Under the pieces are notes generated by a model. It made no database searches. It was not told the origin of the DNA and was given only the letters and a program-made list of their open reading frames with translations. A DNA stretch of 64,000 nt from Ulva prolifera (taxonomy: Eukaryota > Chlorophyta > Ulvophyceae > Ulvales > Ulvaceae): positions 4,283,315 through 4,347,314 of the forward strand of contig CM041199.1 in the NCBI GenBank assembly GCA_023078555.1, in the 5' to 3' direction. The position numbers and the translations under genes were made by a program. Shown here piece by piece: positions 23,565 to 32,559 of this stretch (positions are counted from its first letter, which is position 1; the number at the start of each line of letters is the position of its first letter).

Positions 23565-26500
23565 CCATGTTGATGCAGCAGTGTCCACAGGGCCACCAGC
23601 ACCCTCTGCAGCGGCGCCACAGATTGGCTGCCATGCTCCTGCACAATGTCGACATATTGCGATCCATGTGATCTTTCATGCGGATTGTCGGTGTTGGCAT
23701 CTACATCGAGTTTGTCCAAGAACATGCATGGCAGCCTCACGGCCCCGTGCCCGCAAAGCGCCGGAAGAGTAGTCCTTGGAGCATGCGGTGCACAAGGCCA
23801 CCCCGACAGCCGCACGCAACGACCGTCGCTGACAGCTCCCTTCCCTCGGGGCAAATGAATTACTAGCACAGGCGCCATCACATGACAAAGCACCAAAGCA
23901 AAACAAAATATCCCGCAACCAGACGCATGACCATCCCCACTCTACAATGACGCCTCCCCATGTACAATGCCACCCCCCACTGAAGTCCAGCTTCACAGAC
24001 CGCAAGGACAAACGTAGCACAGCCCTGCGCATGGACCTGAACCAAGCCATGCATTATGGTAGCACCGGAAACGGCAAGACTGGACGAAAGCATGCTCGTG
24101 GGCTCACAGGCCAGGCTGCCCCGCACTGGGCCCCCCCCTCAAAAGGAAAACGCTCTAATCTGGTCGCTGACAAGCGAGCTATTCTCACGGCTCTCTACTA
24201 TGTTTGACGCACCGCCACCACGATCGAGGGCGCCACAACCGGGATGCGCCGCAGCCGCATCTGCCCCCACCAACCCTAGAGAATCCGCCGGACCCGAGAA
24301 TGCCTCGTTGCGCCGTAGCACCACAGCAACCTCGCCTGCACTGGTGTTGAATTCGTGCTGTTCGAAAGCTGTCGCCGGAGTCGATGTCCTCTCGCTCTCG
24401 GAACTGCGCGAGTGTCATATTGGGGGCTCGGTCAGGGTACACCCTGACCGGCACATCAGCCGCGTCGTCTGAGTCCCCACCCGTGCCGGCCCAGTCCAGG
24501 AACCTTGTTTCGCAAGGCCTTGCGATCGCCCCTCCCCCAGTTCCTCCCGTAGACCGGATCGTGCACCCGCAGTATCCAAATGGGTAGTACGGGGCAGCGC
24601 ATCCAGGGCTATACAAGCGCTGCACGCATGAGCTGGAGAGAACCATCACTCCGGCGCCGTCAAGCGTCCTGGTCGTGCCGGCGGCCGGGCAGCCGTCGGG
24701 CGCGCCGGTGATGTTTGCACACCCGATGAACGGCGCCGTCGACGTCGCGGAGACAGTGACACTGTGAAGGGGCGGCAGCGAGTCAGGGGTTAGGGTGCGA
24801 GGGTATGGCAGCTCGTCCTCTGGCACGTCCACGCAGAATCCACTGAAGTACTCCATTTCGGCTGTACAACAGAAGAGTTGCTTGGACTGCTTGCAATGGC
24901 CGGTGCAGTGTCCGCTCATGCCACCGGCGTGCACTCACGCTGCATTCAACAAGAGTACACAGGGGACACTTGGTGTAGAGGGAGGGCCGGATTCTGCCGT
25001 GCAGCAGCGCGCGGCGCCCCCCGGCCACGCCCGGCCATTGCGGCGGCACCCACCCCTGGCCCGCGCCCTCATCGGCCTCAGCGACGCCATGCATCCGCGC
25101 ACTGCGGCGCATGGTGGCCGCAAAACCCCGCGCTTCCGCGGCGGTAGTGGCGCCGGTGACCACGGCATTGTCTGCCACGAACGGCACCTGCGGCGCGGGA
25201 ATCTTTTATCCTTAAGATCTAGAGGCGCCCCGGGCTGCGGACTGGGCGTACGGGGAACACGGTCGCCGCGATCGCCGCTGCCATTACCATGCTGTGCTCC
25301 TGCCGAAGGCTCCCCGACCGGCACTGTCACTGCGTCCCTGCGCCGCCCCTCACGCGCCATGCTGCGTGCTGCGGCGGTGATCAAAGTGCTGACGCATGGG
25401 TCTGCATGCATGCAGCACATGCAAGTAAGGAGCCTGCATGCAAGAACGCATGGGCGCGTCATCGCTGTTTGGGAAATGCACTGACGCTGCTGCCGGTGCG
25501 TTGCCGCACGGTTGCGCTGGAGACACAGTGTTCTGCTATCGTCCCGAAGCTGTGTCAGCGGATTGATGGCTACCAGTCGATGCGCTCAGGCGCGAAGTGA
25601 GGGCTGCTGGCGGTGCCGCTGGCGATGGGGGGTGGCGAATGGGGCAATAGAGGGCCGGGGCGTGGCTGCACACAGGAGGGTATTGGTACACAGGTGATGT
25701 GTATTTTCACTGCTTCTGTGTGCGTGTATTTGGCCAGAGACGCTGCCTGGCGGCAAAGGCAGCCGCTGCAGAGGCAGAGGCGCAGGGGCCTGAGATGCAG
25801 ACTCCATGCATGCATGTGCGGGGCTGGGGGGCAGGCCCAGGGCGCCATGCACAAGCCTATGCCGGGCATCGATGTATGCCATTAGGCTTCAAATGGCAAC
25901 TGATCGTCTCGGATCATCTCGCTCCGTTGCATGATAGTTGCCTGGTCCGCCTGTGCGGGCAGGTGCAGCGCCTAGATCGGAACACAGAAACGACAAAATA
26001 GAGAACGAACACATGTTCGCCAAAATGAATGAGATCCGATGGACTTGCGGAGGTAACCATAGAATTGCACGATCAGGCACATGAAAGGGAACTACAAGTG
26101 TACGTGCCGTACTTCGTCAACGTTGCGCTCCGACCGAATGCATCAAGCGCTCAGGCTACACATCAGAAAAACGCAGATGAACCGACTGCAAAGATACTTC
26201 TTCGATGTCATGAGTTGAGTTTCTGAAGCAAAGCGGGTTGCACGTCAACGGCACAGCACCTCGTGCCGGCCTTCACCGAGACAGCCAGGCGGGTCGGCCA
26301 CCACGCTTCATCCGTCCTGCAAGAACAGCATGAATTCCTAAATTTCAGCGAAAATGCGTCCACATCGTGCAGCAACGTCAAGTGTTGCCCTGATTCGCGC
26401 GCGGAAGCCGTTCTGCTAACTGTGGAGCAGGGCGCAAGCGGGTCCGTAACACACCAAATGTCCGCAGAGAGGTCTGATACTCCTCCTAATGTTTGCTGTT

Positions 26501-27300
26501 GCGGCCTGTTCGCGTCAAGTGAGCCGCGCGTGTGCCTGCTTGGCGGTCTGTGTTGAGATGGTGCCATCGCCAAGGCGTTATAAGGGGCCTGCATCTGCAG
26601 TGGACCTCAGCTGTGGCCGGCGAAAGAAGACAACTGCAGTGACGACTGAAGTTTGCATCGCTCCGACGGCAATGTCTGGTGCGCGCAAGCATGTCGTAAT
26701 GCCCAGGGCTAAACCACCATGTCTGGTGTCGCCATCGCTGTGTTCGGTGCATCACGCTGTGGCACCACAGAGAACACCTCGCACGCTCCGCGAGTTGGTC
26801 GCAACCCACAGCGTGGAAATTGTGGAGGTCCTGCTGTGCACAGACGCTGTGCACGGGTTTGACGCGTGTCCGCGTCCGCTGGTGACTGTGGCGTTGGTGT
26901 TCTCGTTCACGCTGTCCCGGCGGTGCTACCTCTCCGACTGTGTCCTTGTAACACACGGCGTGCCATTGCTGCCTGCTTGCGTCAGGTGTGCACTTGCGGG
27001 CCACATCCGTATCGCAGAAATAGCTGTGAAGGTCGGATGCAGTCAGCTGCATGCCCGGCCCACGGTGTACGAGCAAACAAGACAGCCTCCGCAATGGCTG
27101 TGGCTGCTAACTGTGGCTATAGTGATGTGCCACTCTGCCGGCCCGCTGCATCCCTGCGCCTTGCACGTGTGGTTCAGGGCTCAGGGCTCTACGGTCGGTT
27201 GGTTGATTGCTATCCGGAGGCCTGGCGGGAAGCCCAATGGCTTTGATCACTCGGCCGCCCGCAATTGTTGATGTTGCCGGTAATTGTTCTGCCCTTTGAC
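23565..27300. repeat. Duplicon copy 2 (contains pseudogene C)
   Basis: Co-linear, diverged copy of 18280-22560. The matching landmarks are listed in that entry. The start-to-start distance of genes B and C is 5226 bp, equal to the duplication period. The homology continues weakly into 27.7-28.0 kb versus 23.0-23.2 kb (CCTGTGGCCACT, ACTGTTGCCATCG). Confidence 0.8.
24139..25462 (-). pseudogene. Tandem family copy C, broken by three frameshifts
   Basis: Begins with an ATG and signal-like N-terminus (MTRPCVLACRLLTCMCCMHA) similar to copy B, but the reading frame is broken three times relative to B. First, near 25190, C lacks 7 nt just before PFVADNAVVTG. Second, near 24930, there is an indel between KCPLCTLVECSVS and GHCTGHCKQ. 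Third, near 24360, there is a 1-nt indel after EDIDSGDSF, with the true C-terminus (GADAAAAHPGCGALD) continuing in another frame to 24139. Between breaks the sequence is well preserved: RRALLHGRIR, TAPFIGCANITGAPDGCPAA, SSSCVQRLY, YPFGYCGC, RPCETRFLDWAG. None of the breaks has matching splice sites that restore the frame, so introns are unlikely. Preserved blocks suggest recent decay. Confidence 0.85.
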
Positions 27301-27524
27301 CCATGCACAGCAATCCAATCGGTTTGCAAAGCCCTGACTGGCGCGAGTTTTTGAAGCCCTGGCTCCTGCAGGAGGATGTGGCAATCCAGTGGTAAAGCGG
27401 CCATATCACGTGAATAGTACTGGATTGCCACAGAGGAACAGTCAGCACCCAAGCCTGCCATGGGCGCCCCTGCCTAGGCCTGATGGGAACGACAGACATG
27501 CTGAACAACAGCTGAACAACACGC

Positions 27525-27585
27525 CTGCTTGTGTGTGTTACAACGACAATGTAAGCAAAGCAGGTAGCACATCTGCTTGTGTGTG
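27525..27585 (-). mobile_element. Minimal 35-bp CTTGTAAC-family insertion with 13-bp target-site duplication
   Basis: CTGCTTGTGTGTG occurs exactly at 27525-27537 and 27573-27585. The 35 bp between them is, on the minus strand, ATGTGCTACCTGCTTTGCTT followed by ACATTGTCGTTGTAA. This is the shortest family member seen and defines the conserved 3' core. Confidence 0.7.
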
Positions 27586-27794
27586 GCGCGAGGCCTGTGT
27601 CGGATCATCCGGCCCGATCACATGTATAGAACAATTCCCAATGCCCAGGTGCACATTCCGGATTGCAGCCCCGGTTGTTCTGCAGAGCGACCCAACGGCG
27701 ACACTGTGGGCGTCACAGGCAGGCTAGCGGCTCGCATCTCCGGCGTCCGAATGTGATACATTCACAAGGCACAGCCGGCTGACCGTCACACTGG

Positions 27795-27904
27795 CACAAG
27801 GCGGCTGGGCGTGGTGGGTGTCTGGGTGTTTGCTTCGTCTGCTTGCTTCTTTCGCGGTGCTGCCCGCCTTGCTGCCTTTGTCCTTGTAACACACAAGGCG
27901 GCTG
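27795..27904 (+). mobile_element. CTTGTAAC-family insertion with 13-bp target-site duplication
   Basis: CACAAGGCGGCTG occurs exactly at 27795-27807 and 27892-27904. The 84-bp body ends GCTGCCTTTGTCCTTGTAAC. The related segment of the neighbouring duplicon near 23115-23145 lacks the body, giving a plausible empty site. Confidence 0.78.
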
Positions 27905-28038
27905 CTGGCTGGGATCACCTGTGGCCACTGGTAGCATGCACTGTTGCCATCGCACAAGCAGTGATGCGGCGTCAGGCCTCCATCTGCCAGCTCGTGGGAG
28001 GTACATATGCCGGTCAGCGGTGCCAAGAGCATGTGGCC

Positions 28039-28056
28039 AAGGTAAAGCTTTACCTT
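28039..28056. repeat. 18-bp perfect palindrome
   Basis: AAGGTAAAGCTTTACCTT is its own reverse complement. A related AAGGTAAAGATAAGGTAAAT stretch follows about 30 bp downstream. No gene is adjacent. Confidence 0.85.
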
Positions 28057-28263
28057 AGCGACATGCTCATGAAGCTCAATCAAGGTAAAGATAAGGTAAA
28101 TCTTTACCACCTCGGTTGTTGCCAGCTGGCTTAAAAGAGCTATGTGGCCTGCTGCAGGCGGGAGGCATCGTTCGAACGTGTCGTATGTGACCCATAGACG
28201 CGGCAGCTGCATGCCCTGTTGCACGCAGCGCTCAGCAGATAAGTTCATGCTTACATGCATATG

Positions 28264-28386
28264 CATGTATGAGCTGTGGAACGCGGGCTAATGCCATCAG
28301 TGAGGGAGTGGATTTGCGAGTGGATTCCGAGAGAAACGGCTCGATGCCCGGCCTCTGTCCTGTGTAACTACATGCATGAGCTATGG
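28264..28386 (+). mobile_element. Related insertion ending in TGTGTAAC with imperfect target-site duplication
   Basis: The body contains GGATTCCGAGAGAAACGGCT and ends GGCCTCTGTCCTGTGTAAC. It is flanked by 16-mers matching at 14 positions (CATGTATGAGCTGTGG at 28264 and CATGCATGAGCTATGG at 28371). Related bodies lie near 11222, 37548 and 43480. Confidence 0.55.
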
Positions 28387-29655
28387 GCATTCCCGGGTCG
28401 TGGCTGGCTTTCTTTTGAGCATGTACATGCATGTGTACACATGAACAAATTTGACGGGATGCCGCACCGTCCGCACATCGGCCGCGGCAGCGCTCACGCG
28501 GTGGCAACGACGACCCTCAAGGCCCCCTGCCATCCACTGGGCATGCGCTGCCGCTGCCATGCATGGCCTGCAGAGCCGTCAGCCCCCATCAGCCTCCGCA
28601 GCAGCCGGAGTGCGGGCCCTGATGGGCCACAAACCGGCTGCATGCATGGCAGCCATGCATTTGCACGTTTCTATGACTACCGCGGCACGCGGCGTCGACT
28701 CAGCCCCGGCCCCGCGAGCGACCTCACAGCTGGGTCAGCACTCGAAGCAACAGACGCCCATAGACGCGAACCGTCGGCTCAGCGTGCGCATGCACCCACA
28801 AATTTAAACTTGCCGGCAATTTGAAGATGGTTCAGCATGATGCATGGGGGTGTGACCGCCGGAGCCGTGCCAGTGACACTGTTGCGTCTAGCAGACTTCT
28901 ACTTTCAAGGAAATGTTGCTTCAACAACGTCCTCTGAAAGATACAGCTCTAAAAATCTAAACTCTACTTTACAACTGAGATTGGGGTGGTGATTCGTAGT
29001 CAGCCACACAGGAGGCGTTCCTCCGGCCTTGGCCCCGTGGCCTCAATCGGCAGTACACTGGCCTACCGAAACCGGGCGAGGAGACGCATTGCCAGCGAGC
29101 GTAGCCCGCTGGAACCTGCATGCATGCTGCCCGCTGCATGCATGCGACCAGCGCTACACAGCTCGGTCGCGACATTCTACGGGGGCAGCCCCGTCGGGGA
29201 AGGAGGGCTCTCCTGAGCTCTGCTCGCAATACACTGTCTCAGAGCAGCTCCCCACACCATACCCGCCGAGAAGTGAGACACAACCATGCCCCAGGGGCAA
29301 ACGCACAGAGGCAGAGGTGCTCTCAGATACTCCCGACGCCAGCGCGCACGGACATCACCGCACCCATCATGATGATCATGCAACACACCAGCCACCGTGC
29401 GCCAACAGGTCCAACAGGTCCGAGGCCGTCGGTGGTCACAGCCTCCAGCTGCCAGGCAGCCGAAACACCTGTGCGAACCGGCGACCGCGAGAGCATCTTA
29501 TAAGTACACGTATATCATTACACAGCGTGCCAGCGTGCCAGCCTGAGCGTGGGTACGGCCGCGCAGCCCCCCCCCGTGGCCGCATGTTGCAATTGAAATT
29601 TCCCGCTCCTCATGGCATGCATATGCAGCATACTCACCCCCACATCTGCCCCTGG

Positions 29656-30924
29656 CTACGCGTCAGTCGAGTGCTCCGACCTTGATCTTGACTCAGGTGG
29701 CCTATTCCTGGCCAGCTCATCTGGAAGGAAAGTTCCGCAGGAATTTGCCCAGAGGTGACTCCTCCTCCTCCTCCTGCTCCTCCTCCTGCTCCTCCTCCTC
29801 CTCCTCCTCCAGCTCATCCTCCTGCTCCTCCTCCTCCTCCTCCTCCACGGTGCCGCCCGCGGCAGCCCCCCCGTCCCCGTCCCCATCCTCCGGCGCCTCC
29901 GCCTCACTGAATCTCCCCCCGCCTCCTCCCCCGTCTCCCCGTCCGCTCCTGGCAGCGGCCCCTCCTCAACAATGTCAAACCCTGTGGAGGGGACGTTGAC
30001 AAAGGTGCGGAGCTCTGCGAAGATCGGCCCCTCCCGCGACGGAAACGTGTGGTTCACACGGAGCACTGCGGAATCTGTCTCCTCTGTCTCCGCGAATGCC
30101 GTCAGCGTTCCCTCAGGGGACACCTGCTCCGGCACGTCGCCCTCCCCCCCGGCCGGTCCGCTCCAGTTGAGTTCAGACAGCCGGCACGGCCCCACAGCCA
30201 CCTTCCCGGAGTCGGACTTGATCAAACACTTGCAGTAGCCAAACGGGTGGAACGGCCCTCCCCTCCCACACTGGAGCTCGTACAGGTGCTGCACACACCA
30301 GCTGGAGAGGACCGTCACGCCGCCGCCGTCGAGCGTGCCGGTCGAGCCCCTGTCCGGGCAGCCGTCGGGCGTGCCGGTGACGTTCGCGCACCCAATGAAT
30401 GGTGCCGTCACCCGCACCTGCGCGCTGCCGAGCTCCTCCGTGTTGATGGGGTCCGGGGTCAGGGTGCGGGGGTCCGCCGGCGGGACTTCGCCATCGTCAC
30501 AAGAATTCGCGACGCGGCCTTCCGTCTTACACGTGAACAGCGTGCGGGCATTCTTGCAGTGTCCGCTGCATGTCCTGGCGGCCGTGCTGCAGGTGATCGG
30601 GGTGCACAGGGGGCAGATCCGGTAGGCGCTCGGCCGCCTCTTGCCGTGCAGGAGCGTGCGGCGGCTGCCGGCCCAGGCCCCCTCGGCCATGGAAATCGCC
30701 TCGCCCTGCGCCCCCTCGTCCGCGAAGCTGTTCCTCAAGCCCCCTGCTGCTACCGCCGGGAACAACAGCCGCTGCACATCGGGTGTGTCATCGCTGCCGA
30801 TCAGGGCGCCCGGGACCAAGGCGTGCACGCCGCAGGGAGGCGCCACAATGAGGACCAGCAGCAGGCACATGACTGCCACTGCTGCTCTCGATAGCCGTGC
30901 CTGAGGTGCTCTCGCCGAGGGCAT
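29656..30924 (-). CDS. Secreted cysteine-rich protein, tandem family copy D (C-terminal frame uncertain)
   Basis: Single exon of 422 residues from ATG, the most diverged array member. A strong signal peptide (AAVAVMCLLLVLIVAPPCGV, ~14-33) is followed by SRRTLLHGKRR (~88-97) and the cysteine domain: CPLCTPITC (~104-112), CSGHC (~119-123), LFTC, DPRTLTPD, VTAPFIGCANVTGTPDGCPD (~172-191), GTLDGGGVTVLSSWCVQHLY, HPFGYCKC (~226-233), GPCRLSELNWSG. It lacks the FVAxDAVV block between signal and dibasic motif. After about residue 330 the frame becomes an Arg-rich tail encoded by (GAG)n-type triplets. In the neighbouring frame the same DNA encodes a Glu-rich tail ending GKFLRNFPSR at ~29716. One additional base in the six-base C run at 29915-29920 would switch between them, so the true C-terminus is open. 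Confidence 0.8.
   Translation of the reverse strand: MPSARAPQARLSRAAVAVMCLLLVLIVAPPCGVHALVPGALIGSDDTPDVQRLLFPAVAAGGLRNSFADEGAQGEAISMAEGAWAGSRRTLLHGKRRPSAYRICPLCTPITCSTAARTCSGHCKNARTLFTCKTEGRVANSCDDGEVPPADPRTLTPDPINTEELGSAQVRVTAPFIGCANVTGTPDGCPDRGSTGTLDGGGVTVLSSWCVQHLYELQCGRGGPFHPFGYCKCLIKSDSGKVAVGPCRLSELNWSGPAGGEGDVPEQVSPEGTLTAFAETEETDSAVLRVNHTFPSREGPIFAELRTFVNVPSTGFDIVEEGPLPGADGETGEEAGGDSVRRRRRRMGTGTGGLPRAAPWRRRRRRSRRMSWRRRRRRSRRRSRRRRRSHLWANSCGTFLPDELARNRPPESRSRSEHSTDA
29758..29856. repeat. (CTC)n-rich trinucleotide tract inside gene D
   Basis: Imperfect CTCCTC/CTGCTC triplets on the plus strand. On the minus strand they encode poly-Arg in the annotated frame or poly-Glu in the next frame. 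Such tracts are slippage-prone. Confidence 0.9.
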
Positions 30925-31652
30925 GCTGGCTGGTGCGCTAGTCTCTGTAGCTTGAGGTCAAATGCCGTTTGAGCGGTAGCTGCATGCAGCAGCAGCGATG
31001 GTGAGGTGCATCGGCGTGAGAGGCTTCAGGGAGCATACATGCATGTGCACCCTCTCAACAGAAGAGGCGGTCTCCACGGTGGAGGCGGTCTGCAAGGGTG
31101 AGCTTGTAAGGGGGCTACAATGGTGAAGGTGGCGCGGTGGGCAGCCCCACGAAACCAGCAGCCAACGCGAGAACACATCCACCAACAGGCTGGTGTGCAT
31201 CGGCGAGGCATGCAGAGTGTCTACATGTGGCCATGCCGTGGCACCGGCTTGACGCCGCGGCCGTGACCATTTCGACCACTTTTTTGCACGGCGCGCGCCA
31301 CATGGGATTGTCAACCTGCGATTTCAATCTCGGTTCTTCAAACAGATCCCTGAAATGCCGTTCCGTGTCCGTGGTCGATGCAGCCCTCAAAGCGAACCAG
31401 CAGGGTGCGTTCTGGAACAGTCATGATACCTTGTAGAACTCATGCGATGGTGGCTCAGGACCAACAGACCGCCAGGCAGCAGCGAAGTCGTATATAGATG
31501 CGATCGAAGGAAGTGATGTTGGTGTAGCCTGTGCAGTGGTGTGTGTGACTCTGGAGGCATCGAGATCGAGCTGTCCACTTCATCAGCCCGAGAAATGTGC
31601 ACTTCACGTAGTGTGAGGCGCACAAAGGGGCAGCCTCAGCAGGCTGCCCTCT

Positions 31653-31819
31653 AGGCGGAACGGGCAAAGGCTCTTCTCCAAAAAGACAAAAAAAGGTTGC
31701 AGAAGTTGTGGGACGAGGCCGCGGATGTGCGCGACGAGGCAGTCAGCTCCGCGAAAGAAGTTGTGCAGCTGGAGCTTAAGCCAATTGGGCAGGATCGCGT
31801 GCAGCTGGTGCTGGTGTAA
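31653..31819 (+). pseudogene. Coiled-coil-like exon fragment
   Basis: Open from just after a TAG to a TAA at 31817-31819. It encodes about 54 residues of charged helical sequence, including RLQKLWDEAADVRDEAVSSA and KPIGQDRVQLVLV. GC-rich third positions resemble real exons of this window. No partner exon or family was found. It may be the last exon of a lost gene. Confidence 0.3.
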
Positions 31820-31892
31820 GCCTCCGGTCACCAGTGAGTTACTCCTTTTGTTTGTGTAATTACTACTGGTTACCGGAGGCCAACACCAGCAC
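31808..31892. repeat. 28-bp imperfect inverted repeat, 29-nt loop
   Basis: GTGCTGGTGT.AGCCTCCGGT.ACCAGT at 31808-31835 pairs with 31865-31892 with three mismatches. The loop is T-rich. The left arm overlaps the end of the coiled-coil-like fragment. Could be a miRNA-like precursor or a transcript-end stem-loop. Confidence 0.8.
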
Positions 31893-31919
31893 CACGGCAA
31901 CGCCTAGGCAGGCTTCATG

Positions 31920-32165
31920 AATGTAAAGTAAAGTAAATCTAAATTTACTGAGCCGTATCCTATTGGACATTGACAACTCCGAATTAACGGGACCACATAT
32001 GCCGAAGGGGTAAACCACCTGGAAACCCCCCTCAGACGACCGTACGCAACTCACAGGGCCTCCTCCTGTGCTAAGCGAGGTGGTCACGTACGGCCGTTTC
32101 GATTCCCCAAAGCGCACGCAGAATCGAACCCACGACCTCCTGAAACGGAGGGGGTAGCTTTTAAT
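31920..32165 (-). mobile_element. SINE-like element with tRNA-like head, longest copy
   Basis: Read on the minus strand it begins with a tRNA-like region containing a B-box-like GTGGGTTCGATTCTG (about 32118-32132). The body continues through GGGGAATCGAAACGGCCGTA and CCCCTTCGGCATATGTGGTC, and ends with TTTAGATTTACTTTACTTTA near 31922. Order (pol III-like head, body, short simple 3' repeat) is that of a SINE. The head does not fold into a canonical tRNA T-arm, so it is a tRNA relic and not a tRNA gene. Confidence 0.65.
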
Positions 32166-32559
32166 CCGTCCTCAACCCATTGGACCCAATGTGATGGTCG
32201 CATGTGGGGAGCTCATACGACGCCACGCCGGTAAGGTGAAAGACATGCAACACTCACCACAGGTGTCTGTGAAGGAGAAAGGCGGGGAGTTGAGCAACAC
32301 CTCGAAAGTAGCGGGCAGCAAGAACAGGTAGACGGCTGACTTCAATGGTCAGCAATGTGGGCTGACTGCAGTGCCATGGCATGGTATCTTTCACAGTGTA
32401 TGAAAACTGGCATGACACTCACAGTAACATGGAAATATCAAAGCGGAGATGACCATTCTGCAGTGCTCAATGCCAACAGCAGCTAGCTTGTTTCTGTAGC
32501 TGCTGTCAGGTGCTGAACAGCTCTCCAGCTGATCGCCACATGTTCATGGCGAAATTGTA

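Larger units (their letters stand above)
20237..24138. other. Intergenic spacer of the tandem array (B to C)
   Basis: No supported gene. Open frames as long as 503 codons on the plus strand here are low-complexity read-through of CA-rich and repetitive sequence and have no homologous blocks. The spacer contains CTTGTAAC-type insertions (20633-20672 minus, 20792-20933 plus) and most of duplicon copy 1. Confidence 0.5.
25463..29655. other. Intergenic spacer of the tandem array (C to D)
   Basis: No supported gene. Besides duplicon copy 2 sequence up to about 27.3 kb it carries three short insertions (27525-27585, 27795-27904, 28264-28386), a perfect 18-bp palindrome at 28039-28056 and clusters of TGCATGCA around 28.2-29.15 kb. 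Confidence 0.5.

Noticed and set aside
13709..30924. Pherophorin or other known algal matrix domain for the cysteine-rich family
   Set aside because: PFGYCxC superficially resembles the pherophorin start, but the cysteine order and surrounding motifs do not fit, so no family name is assigned.
29656..30924. An intron explaining the change from ordinary to charged tail in copy D
   Set aside because: No convincing GT donor lies between the last conserved block and the TTCAG near the frame change. A homopolymer length change is simpler.
32095..32190. A minus-strand tRNA gene suggested by GGGTTCGATTC
   Set aside because: The T-stem bases flanking the loop do not pair and no proper acceptor or anticodon arm can be drawn. 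It is better explained as the head of a SINE-like element.
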